Below are positions 13,011 through 20,662 of a DNA stretch of 64,000 bases, piece by piece. The position numbers were made by a program, and so were the translations under genes. Each line of letters opens with the position of its first letter. The stretch's first letter is position 1. The notes under the pieces were generated by a model. That model was not told where the DNA came from and searched no databases. It saw only the letters and a list, made by a program, of their open reading frames with translations. The stretch lies in the NCBI RefSeq assembly GCF_030680185.1, contig NZ_JAUXVZ010000051.1:1-64000 (forward strand), given 5' to 3'. The stretch is from Phenylobacterium sp. (lineage in GTDB: Bacteria; Pseudomonadota; Alphaproteobacteria; Caulobacterales; Caulobacteraceae).

Positions 13011-14396
13011 CTAGCGAATGGCGATCAGCTGGGCGTTATCTGTGGCCACATAGATCATACCGCCCACGGCGATGGGATCCACCAGCACCGACCCGCCGAG
13101 GTTCAGCTTGCGCTCCACCGCGCCTGTCTTGGGGTTGAGAACCGCCATCTCGCCGGAGGACGAGGCGAGCACCAGCTTGTTGGAGGCCAGCAGCGGGCTG
13201 GTCCACAGGGGCTTGGGCGCGACGGTGCCGCCAAAGCCGAAGAAGCCCCCGGTCTTGCGCGGTTCGACGCCTTCGTTCAGGTCGCGGATCCAATAGACCT
13301 GCCCGCTTTCGCGGGAGACGCAGATCACCTCGCCGGCCTTGGACACGACGAACACGACGTCGCCGGCGGGCCAGGGCGTGGTCACGCCCGTAACCGGCAG
13401 GGTCCAGCGCGGCGCGCCGGTGCGCAGGTCAACGGCGGCGAAGGCGCCCGAATGGCTGACCGCATAGACATCGCCGCGATAGATGACCGGCCGTCCGACA
13501 ATGTCGCGGATCTCCGACAGGGCGTTGGTGCGGCTGGCCCGCGAGAGGCCCTCGTTCCACAGGTCGTTGCCGTTGCCGCTGCGCAGGGCGACCAGCTCGC
13601 CGGAGCTGAACGAGGCCACCACGGTGTCGCCCGACACCGCAGGGCTGGAGGCGCCGAGAATGCGGGCCGGCTCGCTGAGGGCCTGATAGGTCCAGCTGGG
13701 CGCGCCGGTGGCGGAGTCATAGGTCAGCAGGGTGTTGTCGATGGCCACGGCCATGACGCGGCCGGCCGTCACGGTCGGGGCGGCGTGGATCGGCTGTTCG
13801 GTCTGGGTGCGCCATTCGGCGGCGCCCGTGGCCGCGTCCAGGCGGGCCATGAACCGGTAGCCGGACGCCACATAGAGTTTGCCATCGGCCAGGGCGAGGC
13901 CGCCGCCGAAGCCCTCGCGCTCGCTGCGCCGGGTGGGCTCCAGATTGGCGTTCCAGACCACCTGGCCAGATTGCGCGTCGATGGCCGACACGGTCGCCGC
14001 GCCGTCCATCACATAGATGCGGCCGTTGGCGGCCACGAGCGGGGCCGTGACGTGGTTGCCGCGCCCCGAGCCCTGGCCAAAACCGCGACGCCAGGCGACA
14101 TCGAAGTTCACCGGCGCTTCGATATGTTCGGGCGCCTGCTCGGCGTTCCCACCCGGCAGCGGCCAGTTGGTGCGGCTATAGGGCGTCGGCAGGAAGAAGT
14201 CGGCCCCGCGCAGGGTGTCGGACACGCTCAACGTATCGTCGAAGGCGATGATCGAGATGCGCTCGCCCTCGCCCGCGATCTCCTGCGGCCCGTCATCCTG
14301 ACCAAAGGGGTTGAGACGGTTGATGGTCGAGCAGCCGCTGAGCGCGACCGCGCCAGCCAGCAGCACGGCGACCATCGGGAGACGGGAAGACATCAT
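13011..14396 (-). CDS. bamB: Outer-membrane assembly lipoprotein BamB (PQQ-like repeats)
   Basis: The N-terminus is a lipoprotein signal (VALSGC, lipobox Cys near residue 22). The rest shows repeated WxxxL/G-D-x-V beta-propeller blades (GQVVWNANLE, TGAPSWTYQAL, LRTGAPRWTLPV, SGQVYWIRDL), as in BamB, which scaffolds BamA for outer-membrane protein insertion. Its length of 461 is above the E. coli size of about 390. The ATG overlaps the stop of the upstream TPR gene, and der follows, giving the conserved yfgM-bamB-der context. Confidence 0.9.
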   Translation of the reverse strand: MMSSRLPMVAVLLAGAVALSGCSTINRLNPFGQDDGPQEIAGEGERISIIAFDDTLSVSDTLRGADFFLPTPYSRTNWPLPGGNAEQAPEHIEAPVNFDVAWRRGFGQGSGRGNHVTAPLVAANGRIYVMDGAATVSAIDAQSGQVVWNANLEPTRRSEREGFGGGLALADGKLYVASGYRFMARLDAATGAAEWRTQTEQPIHAAPTVTAGRVMAVAIDNTLLTYDSATGAPSWTYQALSEPARILGASSPAVSGDTVVASFSSGELVALRSGNGNDLWNEGLSRASRTNALSEIRDIVGRPVIYRGDVYAVSHSGAFAAVDLRTGAPRWTLPVTGVTTPWPAGDVVFVVSKAGEVICVSRESGQVYWIRDLNEGVEPRKTGGFFGFGGTVAPKPLWTSPLLASNKLVLASSSGEMAVLNPKTGAVERKLNLGGSVLVDPIAVGGMIYVATDNAQLIAIR

Positions 14397-15148
14397 TGCG
14401 AAGCGGAACCTTGCTGCTGCGAAGCCTCAACGGAGGCCGCATCGTCGGAAGCGGTGTCGGGAAGCGCGGCCGCGGCCTTGACCACCTCGGCCAGGGATGT
14501 GGCCGAGCCGGAGTCGATCATCGCCCGGGCGGCCTGGGCGCGCTGGCGAGCCTGATCCGAAGCGCCCGGCATGAGGGCGATCACCCCGAAGTCGGCGCGC
14601 GCATCGTCCATCTTGCCCCCCATCAGCTTGGCGAAGGCCAGGGCCTCCAGCGCCTGTGCGCGGTAAGGCCGGCCTTCTTCGGTCAGAGGCTGCAGGCGCG
14701 CCTGCATGTCCTCCAGGGGCGCGGTATCCAGGAGGGCGAAGGCGGATTTGAGGCGGGCGGCGTCGGCCAGAATCGGATCCGGCGCAGTCTCTGCGGCCCG
14801 GTCGAACAACGCGACCGCCTCGGCGGTCTTGCCTTCGTTGATGCGTAGGCCAGCCTGCTGCATCAGCGCCATGGCCGCATAGCCCTTGGCGTTCCCCTCG
14901 GCGACCTCGGCGAAGCGCTGCTCGGCCTTGCCCATATCGCCGGCCGCAAAGGCCTCGACGCCTTCGGCATAGGCTTCCGAAGCCTCGCCGATGGAGCGGG
15001 CCTGCCAGGCGCCCCACCCCCAGACCGCCAAAGCGATCGCCAAGGCGATGACAAGGGCGCCGAGCACCCAAGGAAGCGCGCGCAGGGCGAGCGTCTTGTA
15101 GCGGTCGGCGCGGAGTTGCTCCTCGACCTCTTCAAAAACGTCAGTCAC
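14393..15148 (-). CDS. YfgM-like TPR membrane-anchored protein
   Basis: The protein (251 residues) has a cytoplasmic N-terminus, one transmembrane helix at about 24-47 (LPWVLGALVIALAIALAVWG), and helical TPR-type repeats rich in Ala. That is the layout of the TPR_21/YfgM family, which couples Sec translocation to periplasmic chaperones. Its position directly upstream of bamB and der, with a 4-base overlap, matches E. coli. The last 30 residues are Ala/Ser/Gln-rich and probably unstructured. Confidence 0.82.
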   Translation of the reverse strand: MTDVFEEVEEQLRADRYKTLALRALPWVLGALVIALAIALAVWGWGAWQARSIGEASEAYAEGVEAFAAGDMGKAEQRFAEVAEGNAKGYAAMALMQQAGLRINEGKTAEAVALFDRAAETAPDPILADAARLKSAFALLDTAPLEDMQARLQPLTEEGRPYRAQALEALAFAKLMGGKMDDARADFGVIALMPGASDQARQRAQAARAMIDSGSATSLAEVVKAAAALPDTASDDAASVEASQQQGSASQ

Positions 15149-15262
15149 GAATGGGGTACTCCGCGCTCAGGCGACGAAACAGAGGCGGCGAACCTATAGT
15201 GCAAGAGGTCCCGCCGCAACGGCATGGCCGAGCCCGTCATGGCGCCCGGCAGGCAGGCCCGC

Positions 15263-16090
15263 CTAAACCGCCTTGGCGAAGTAGATTTCGGCCGGTCCCG
15301 GGAAGCGTCTGGCCCGCACATCCTCCGCATAGGCCTCCACCGCCCGCAGGATTTCGCCGCGCAGATCGGCGTAGCGCCGCACGAATTTCGGCGTCCAGTC
15401 GAACAGGCCCAGCATGTCGTCGGTCACCAGGATCTGGCCGTCGCAGCCGGCCGAGGCGCCGATGCCGATCGTGGGAACCGACACCGCCTCGGTGATCTCT
15501 CGCGCCAAGCCCTCGGCCACGCCCTCGACCACCAGGGCGAAGGCCCCGGCGGCGACGGTCGCCTTGGCCTCCTCCAGGATCCGCGCGCGTTCCTCTGCGC
15601 CCTTGCCCTTGGCCTTGAAACCGCCGTCCACCAGAACCGCCTGGGGCCGCAGGCCGACATGGCCCATCACCGGCACGCCCCGCTTGACCAGATAGTCGAT
15701 GGTGTCGGCCACGGTGGGGCCAGACTCGACCTTCACCGCCTGGGCGCCGGTCTCTTTCATCAGCCTCGCGGCGTTGGCATAGGCCTCCTGCGCCGAACCC
15801 TCATAGGAGCCAAAGGGCATGTCGATCACGACCATGGCCCGACGCGAGCCCCGCATCACCGCCTGGCCATGGAGAATCATCATCTCCAGGGTGACGCCCA
15901 CGGTGTTGGGCAGGCCATGGACGACCATCCCCACCGAGTCGCCCACCAGCAGCAGGTCGCAGGCTTCGTCCAGAAGCTCGGCCATGGGGGCGGTGTAGGC
16001 GGTGAGGCAGACGACAGGCGTCTTGCCTTTGCGCTCGGCGATGTCGGGCGCCGCAAGGCGTCGCACGGTCTCCTGGCGTTGGGCGGACAG
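15263..16090 (-). CDS. panB: 3-methyl-2-oxobutanoate hydroxymethyltransferase
   Basis: PanB makes ketopantoate from 2-oxoisovalerate and methylene-THF in pantothenate synthesis. Family motifs are plain: TAYTAPMAELLDEACDLLLV, GDSVGMVVHG, GHVGLRPQ and SVPTIGIGASAGCDGQILV with DMLGLF. The start is unusual. No ATG precedes the conserved N-terminus; a CTG at 16090 gives a family-like N-terminus (xSAQRQETVRRL) and has AGGAG seven bases upstream, whereas GTG 16066 would be shorter with poor spacing. It follows the putative anti-sigma gene directly, possibly by coupling. Confidence 0.93.
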   Translation of the reverse strand: MSAQRQETVRRLAAPDIAERKGKTPVVCLTAYTAPMAELLDEACDLLLVGDSVGMVVHGLPNTVGVTLEMMILHGQAVMRGSRRAMVVIDMPFGSYEGSAQEAYANAARLMKETGAQAVKVESGPTVADTIDYLVKRGVPVMGHVGLRPQAVLVDGGFKAKGKGAEERARILEEAKATVAAGAFALVVEGVAEGLAREITEAVSVPTIGIGASAGCDGQILVTDDMLGLFDWTPKFVRRYADLRGEILRAVEAYAEDVRARRFPGPAEIYFAKAV

Positions 16091-16091
16091 G

Positions 16092-16472
16092 TCAGATCTC
16101 CTCGATGATGCGGGTGAGCACGAAGCCCAGGGCGAGCAGGGCCAGCCCCGCCGCCACCCAAACGGTCTCCACCCCTGCGGGGCGGCTGAACAGCCAGTCG
16201 GCCTGAGGCGCGATCTGGCGGACACTGGAGGTCAACACGCGCGCGGACTCGCTGGAGGCGGCCTCAGCGCGGCTGAAGAGATTGGACATGATCAGCTGGC
16301 TGGCGCCGATGACGCCGCCGATGACGCCGGCCGATCCGATCAGGAGTCGCCGCGCCGCCCAGCCGCGGTCCAATCGCCGTTGGACGCGGTCGGCGAAGCT
16401 CGCGGCGTCGGAGATGTCGGGCGTCCGGGCGAACATCCGCTCCAGGGCGCGCTCGAATTCCACCTCAGCCAT
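16092..16472 (-). CDS. Small membrane protein paired with ECF sigma factor (possible anti-sigma)
   Basis: From ATG 16472 (overlapping the sigma gene end by 8 bases) the protein has 126 residues. A charged helical N-terminus (MAEVEFERALERMFARTP), a hydrophobic segment at about 42-62 and a second at about 102-122 suggest a membrane protein with a short cytoplasmic head. There is no zinc HxxxCxxC motif, so it is not a classical ZAS anti-sigma factor. Overlap with the sigma gene is the main reason to suspect regulation of it. I do not recognise the family with certainty. Confidence 0.55.
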   Translation of the reverse strand: MAEVEFERALERMFARTPDISDAASFADRVQRRLDRGWAARRLLIGSAGVIGGVIGASQLIMSNLFSRAEAASSESARVLTSSVRQIAPQADWLFSRPAGVETVWVAAGLALLALGFVLTRIIEEI

Positions 16473-17046
16473 TGTCGCGGCGTCCCTCAACAGACTGATC
16501 CTCCGGCGCCAAGCGCGCCCTGAGTTTATCCAGACCACGTTTGACATGGGATTTGACCGTTCCCAGCGGCAGGTTCAAGGCCTCAGCCGCTTCGCCATGA
16601 GATAGCCCCGCCCCGTAGCAGAGACTGACGCAAAGGCGCTCGCCGTCGGTCAGGGCCTTGAGCGCCTCGTCCAGGTCCATCCGGCCGCCGGGATCAGGGT
16701 GGGCCACAGGCGCTGGATCGTCGGCGCCGGCGGCCGTCAGGTCGCGCAGCCGCTTGGCCCGCTGCATCCGCCGCATGCAGGCCCGGGCGGCGATCTTCTT
16801 CACCCACGCGGCGAAAGCGCCCTCCCCGCGGAACTCCGAAATCGATTCAAATGCAGAGATGAAGGCGTCCTGGGCCAGGTCGTCGGCCTCGCTGGCGCTG
16901 GCGCCCATCCGGCGCAGCAGCCCCCGGACCGCCGAGCCATGACGCCGCACGAGCTCGCCAAAGGCCTGACGGTCGCCGGCCGCCGCCAGGGTGGCAAGCT
17001 CGACGTCGTGCAGACTTGAGAGTCGGTGCCGTTCGGCGCGCGACAT
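16465..17046 (-). CDS. ECF-type RNA polymerase sigma factor
   Basis: The 193-residue protein has region 2 (ELVRRHGSAVRGLLRR, EADDLAQDAFISAFESI, FAAWVKKIAARACMRRM) and region 4 (LNLPLGTVKSHVKRGLDKL), the two-domain layout of extracytoplasmic-function sigma factors. A Pro/Asp-rich linker joins them. It lies 22 bases after the DUF6249 gene and overlaps the next small membrane protein gene, so the three probably form one unit. The target regulon cannot be read from the sequence. Confidence 0.9.
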   Translation of the reverse strand: MSRAERHRLSSLHDVELATLAAAGDRQAFGELVRRHGSAVRGLLRRMGASASEADDLAQDAFISAFESISEFRGEGAFAAWVKKIAARACMRRMQRAKRLRDLTAAGADDPAPVAHPDPGGRMDLDEALKALTDGERLCVSLCYGAGLSHGEAAEALNLPLGTVKSHVKRGLDKLRARLAPEDQSVEGRRDNG

Positions 17047-17068
17047 GGCTTTCCCCTAAAGCGCGCGA

Positions 17069-17473
17069 TCAGGACCTGTCCTTGGCCACGAACGACATGA
17101 TCACGAAGGCCAGGCCAATGAAGCCAGGGAAGGCGGCGATGCCCATGAAGATGTAGGTCGCGTCGGGCTCTTCGAAGCCCAGAGCGTAGCCGAAGGCGGC
17201 CAGGCCGACAGCAACACCCAGCCAGATGATGCCCGTGCGCAGGTCGCGCGCCGGGGAAGGCTTGGGTTTGACCTTCACATCCTGGGTCAGCGCCTGGATG
17301 AGTTCTGGCGGCAACTGCTGGCCTTGCTCGTAGGCCGCCTGGATCGTCTTGTGGAGCGCCGTTCGCTCCCGAGCCTTCAGGTAGCGGGGCACAACCACGA
17401 TGGCCACGATCGCGCCGAACACGATCGCAGTCGTAAAGACACTGGAGATGATGCCAGCGATGGCGACGTCCAT
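17069..17473 (-). CDS. DUF6249-like membrane protein
   Basis: This 134-residue protein has a hydrophobic N-terminus (VFGAIVAIVVVPRYLKARERTAL), a cytoplasmic segment with the line YEQGQQLPPELIQALTQ, and two C-terminal hydrophobic segments. The pattern of one helix, an RER/AYEQG linker and two helices is what I associate with DUF6249 proteins, often near ECF sigma genes. Function is unknown. It is the first gene of the leftward sigma operon. Confidence 0.7.
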   Translation of the reverse strand: MDVAIAGIISSVFTTAIVFGAIVAIVVVPRYLKARERTALHKTIQAAYEQGQQLPPELIQALTQDVKVKPKPSPARDLRTGIIWLGVAVGLAAFGYALGFEEPDATYIFMGIAAFPGFIGLAFVIMSFVAKDRS

Positions 17474-17910
17474 GAGAGTTTTCCTGTTAAGCGCAGCGGA
17501 TGCTCTAGACCCGTTCGATCATAAGAGGCCGCGGCCGTCCCTGACAGATGCAAGCGCGGCCATGAAATCTTGGTCATGAATCAAAGGCGCTCAGCTCCGC
17601 CGCCCCGGGCCCTGCCTCTTGTTGAGCCGCCCCGGAGCGCTGCAGTGCGCATAAAAAATCATCATCCCTGACGCAGCAGGGCGATTCCATCCCAGGCTCT
17701 CAACCTCGGCGTTTACACCGCAGGAATTCTATGGTGCGCTCGATCATCCTGATGGTTTTCAAACCATTTTGACCGTTTTGATTTGATTTCCTGCGCACGA
17801 CACCGCGGGTTGGTCAATTGAAGGCGAGACATCAGGGTGGACGAAAACGGACCGGCGGGGGCTCAAGGGGCGCCGGCGGTCAGCAGTGAAACCACTTGGG
17901 GGATGACCAC
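17474..17910. other. 437-bp divergent intergenic region with palindrome
   Basis: This gap separates the sigma operon (leftward) from the M20 peptidase (rightward). It is locally AT-richer than its surroundings (17645-17790). It contains a 16-base palindrome, ATGGTTTTCAAACCAT (17752-17767), immediately followed by TTTTGACCGTTTTGATTTGA. I see no coding frame with family features and no recognisable RNA. Confidence 0.5.
17752..17767. promoter_or_regulatory. 16-base palindrome, possible operator
   Basis: ATGGTTT and AAACCAT are perfect inverted arms around TC. The site lies about 145 bases before the M20 peptidase start in an AT-rich stretch, a suitable place for a dimeric regulator. No regulator is identified. 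Confidence 0.35.
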
Positions 17911-19503
17911 ATGGCCGCCAGCCGCACCCGATCTTTGACCGCAATCCTGCTCGCCACGGCCATGTGCCTGCCGGGCCTTGCCGCCCAGGCCGCCGCGCCG
18001 CCCGAGATGAAGGCCGCCGCCGTGGCCGGCGTCGAGCAGCGGGCCAAGCTGGCCCAGGAGATGGTGGATTCCATCTACAGCTTCGCCGAGCCGGGCTTCC
18101 AGGAGTTCCGCACCTCGGAATACATCACCGGAATCCTCGAGCAGAACGGGTTCAAGATCGAGCGCGGCGTGGCCGGCATCCCCACGGCCTGGATCGCAAC
18201 CTGGGGATCGGGCGGCCCCAAGATCGCCCTGGGCAGCGACATCGACGCGCTGCTCGGCCTCTCACAGGTCCCCGGCTCGGCGGAGATCAAGCCGCAGGTC
18301 CCCGGCGCGCCGGGCCATGGCGAGGGCCACAATTCCGGCATGCCCATGATGGTGGTCGCCGCCCTGGCGGCCAAGGACGTCATGGAGGCCAACAATATCC
18401 CCGGCCAGCTGATGCTCTGGCCCGGCGTCGCCGAGGAGCTTCTCGCCACCAAGGCCTTCTATGTGCGCGACGGCCTGTTCGACGATGTCGACGTCAGCAT
18501 TTTCAGCCATGTCAGCCGCGACTTCTCCACCGGCTGGGGTCCGGCCGGCAACAACGGCATGGTCTCGGTGGAGTACACCTTCCATGGCAAGACGGCCCAC
18601 TCGGCCGGCGCGCCCTGGGCCGGCCGCAGCGCCCTCGACGCCGTTGAGCTAATGAACACGGCCTGGAACATGCGGCGCGAGCATCTGCCGGTGACCCAGC
18701 GCTCGCACTATGTGATCACCAATGGCGGCGGCCAGCCCAACATCGTCCCGGGCGAGGCCAGCGTCTGGTATTATTTCCGCGAGCAGAACTTCGACACCAT
18801 CCGCGGCCTCTATGAGATCGGCAACCGCATCTCCGAAGCCGCCGCCATGGCCACCGACACCACGGTGGAGCGTCGCCTGCTGGGCTATGCGGCGCCCAAC
18901 TATGGCAACAAGCCTCTGGCCGAGGCGGCCTACGCCAACATCCAGGCCGTCGGCATGCCCCAGTGGACGGCGGCCGACCAGGCCTTCGCCCGGGCCACCC
19001 AGGAGGCCAACCATCTGACGGTGGAGCCCCTGGCGACGGAGGTTTCCCCGCTCTCCACGCCCGACGGCCGCGGCCCGTCCATGGGCGGCGGGTCGGATGA
19101 TATCGGCGACATCATGTGGACCGTGCCCACCATCACGGTTCGCTATCCCTCGAACATCCCCAACACCATCGGCCACCATGTGACGGCGGCGATCGGGATG
19201 GCGACGCCGATCGCGCACAAGGGCGTCGTGGTCGGGGCCAAGGCGGTGGCGATGACGGTGCTGGATCTCGCGACCACGCCGAGCCTGGTGGCCGAGGCCA
19301 AGGACTACTTCCAGAACGTCCAGCTCAAGGATCAGAAGTATGATCCGGTGCTTACCGCCGAAGACACCCCGGGCATCCACCTGAACACCAACATCATGGC
19401 TCAGATGCGTCCGAAGATGGAGCCGTTCTACTACGACCCATCCAAGTACGACACGTATCTGGAACAACTTGGGATCGCCTACCCCAATCTGCCGGCGAAA
19501 TAA
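17911..19503 (+). CDS. Secreted M20-family amidohydrolase/peptidase
   Basis: From ATG 17911 (GGGGGA at 17898-17903; a TTG at 17896 is less likely) the 530-residue protein starts with a signal peptide (TAILLATAMCLPGLAAQA-A). It then has the M20/AbgB-like fold: metal-site segments GSDIDALLGLSQ and GEGHNSGMPMMVVAAL, the dimerisation-domain HGKTAHSAGAPWAGRSALDAV, and a late GGGSDDIGDIMW. The family hydrolyses amide bonds of small peptides or aminoacyl conjugates in the periplasm. An Lrp-type regulator and a TonB receptor follow, which suggests use of peptide or amino-acid conjugates. Confidence 0.88.
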   Translation: MAASRTRSLTAILLATAMCLPGLAAQAAAPPEMKAAAVAGVEQRAKLAQEMVDSIYSFAEPGFQEFRTSEYITGILEQNGFKIERGVAGIPTAWIATWGSGGPKIALGSDIDALLGLSQVPGSAEIKPQVPGAPGHGEGHNSGMPMMVVAALAAKDVMEANNIPGQLMLWPGVAEELLATKAFYVRDGLFDDVDVSIFSHVSRDFSTGWGPAGNNGMVSVEYTFHGKTAHSAGAPWAGRSALDAVELMNTAWNMRREHLPVTQRSHYVITNGGGQPNIVPGEASVWYYFREQNFDTIRGLYEIGNRISEAAAMATDTTVERRLLGYAAPNYGNKPLAEAAYANIQAVGMPQWTAADQAFARATQEANHLTVEPLATEVSPLSTPDGRGPSMGGGSDDIGDIMWTVPTITVRYPSNIPNTIGHHVTAAIGMATPIAHKGVVVGAKAVAMTVLDLATTPSLVAEAKDYFQNVQLKDQKYDPVLTAEDTPGIHLNTNIMAQMRPKMEPFYYDPSKYDTYLEQLGIAYPNLPAK

Positions 19504-19517
19504 ACGTCCCAAGGCCA

Positions 19518-19584
19518 GCGTCTCGCGTTGATCCCCTTGGCGCGAGACGCAAATATTCAGAAGGGCCGGTATCCCCGGCCCTTC
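19518..19584. terminator. Two tandem hairpins between convergent genes
   Basis: The first stem pairs 19518-19527 with 19541-19550 (10 bp). The second pairs 19560-19569 with 19575-19584 (10 bp, 5-nt loop) and runs into TTCTT. They lie between the M20 gene and the oppositely directed Lrp gene and can stop transcription from either side. Confidence 0.8.
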
Positions 19585-19628
19585 TTCTTGAGTCCGGCGC
19601 CAGACGCGCCACCAGAGCTTGAGTTTCC

Positions 19629-20132
19629 TTACCGACCCTCGGCGCGATCCTGGAACACGATGGGCGGGGTCGAGCGACTGGCGACTTCACGGATCACGAA
19701 GCTGCTGCGGATCCGCGAGACGTGCGGCAGCATGGACAGCTCCCGGCGATAGACTCGGTCATAGTCCTCGAAGGACTCCACATTCAGCATGATCAGGAAG
19801 TCGGTGTCCCCGGAAACAAAGCCGCAGTACGAAACCGAGGGGCATTTCACCACCTCGCGCTCGAACTCGTTAAGCGCCCGTTCGGCCTGAGAACTCAGCT
19901 CAATCGCCACGAACACGACCACACTGAACCCAAGCATCGGCAGGTTCAGATCGGCTGAGTAGCTGAGAACCGCCTGGCGCTCCTCAAGTATCTTCCGACG
20001 GCGCGCCACGGCTGTGCTGGAGAGATTTATCTTTTCCCCAAGCCAAACATCAGAGGCTCGCCCGTCGATTGATAGCTCTCTCAGAATTTGAAAGTCGATG
20101 GCGTCGAGGCCAACGTGTTCGAATTTCGACAT
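19629..20132 (-). CDS. Lrp/AsnC family transcriptional regulator
   Basis: The 167-residue protein starts with a winged HTH (DAIDFQILRELSIDGRAS, INLSSTAVARRRKILEE) and continues with the RAM ligand-binding domain (VVFVAIELSSQ, PSVSYCGFVSGDTDFLIMLN). Lrp-type regulators sense amino acids. It is divergent from the TonB receptor at 20663 and convergent with the M20 peptidase; an inverted repeat (20153-20178) just upstream of its start could be its own operator. The likely role is control of the flanking uptake and peptidase genes. Confidence 0.9.
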   Translation of the reverse strand: MSKFEHVGLDAIDFQILRELSIDGRASDVWLGEKINLSSTAVARRRKILEERQAVLSYSADLNLPMLGFSVVVFVAIELSSQAERALNEFEREVVKCPSVSYCGFVSGDTDFLIMLNVESFEDYDRVYRRELSMLPHVSRIRSSFVIREVASRSTPPIVFQDRAEGR

Positions 20133-20662
20133 GCAATCCCCGTTTCACTGCGCAATTCAGCGGCAGAATCGCGAATTGAGCTTAAGATTCCTATATTCAA
20201 ATGCGGCTCGACAGCAATCAAAACTAATCTGTCCCTGCTGAGACAGCGGCCATGGGTGCAGATGGGTGTCGGCAGTCCTGGTCGCAAGAAACCGACGCAT
20301 TGGAACAAATATAACTGGGGGTAGTCTCCATGTGTGGTCGATTTTTAAAAGGGGCCGTCCGCCTGGTAGGGCGCGGCGAAACCGATCTTTCGAATGGCGG
20401 CGTCATCTGGCGTAGCAGCCCATGAGCCCTGATACGCATCTGCGGGGCCCGTAGGACGCAAGCGTCCGCAGAAAACGCCCCGACACGCCCTTTCGGACCG
20501 CTTCCCCGGCCCGGCGTGTTGGGGCTCCCGACCGATCCAAAACAACAGGCGCGCGGATCTCCGGCGCGCTTGGCAGGCGCTCGCCTCACTGGAGGGGCGG
20601 GCGTGACGGCCCCTCACGCCTCGCGGCGGGCGGGCGCCAAGCTAGAAGAGTTGAGAACCGCA
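20133..20662. other. 530-bp divergent regulatory region and structured leader
   Basis: Between the Lrp gene and the TonB receptor lie an AT-rich stretch with an inverted repeat near the Lrp start, a promoter-like segment (TTGGAACAAATATAACTGGG at 20298-20317), and then a GC-rich half with three inverted repeats: 20454-20467, 20477-20525 (13-bp stem with one G-U) and 20549-20569. The rightward transcript would carry a leader of up to about 330 bases. A 31-codon ORF (ATG 20330) lies inside. Confidence 0.5.
20153..20178. promoter_or_regulatory. Inverted repeat CAATTC-N14-GAATTG, possible Lrp operator
   Basis: CAATTC (20153-20158) and GAATTG (20173-20178) are perfect inverted arms 20 to 40 bases upstream of the Lrp-type gene, in an AT-rich context. 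The position suits autoregulation; the assignment is inference. Confidence 0.4.

Noticed and set aside
20330..20425. SRAP/YedK-type gene from the MCGRF start
   Set aside because: Only the first five residues match and the frame ends after 31 codons.
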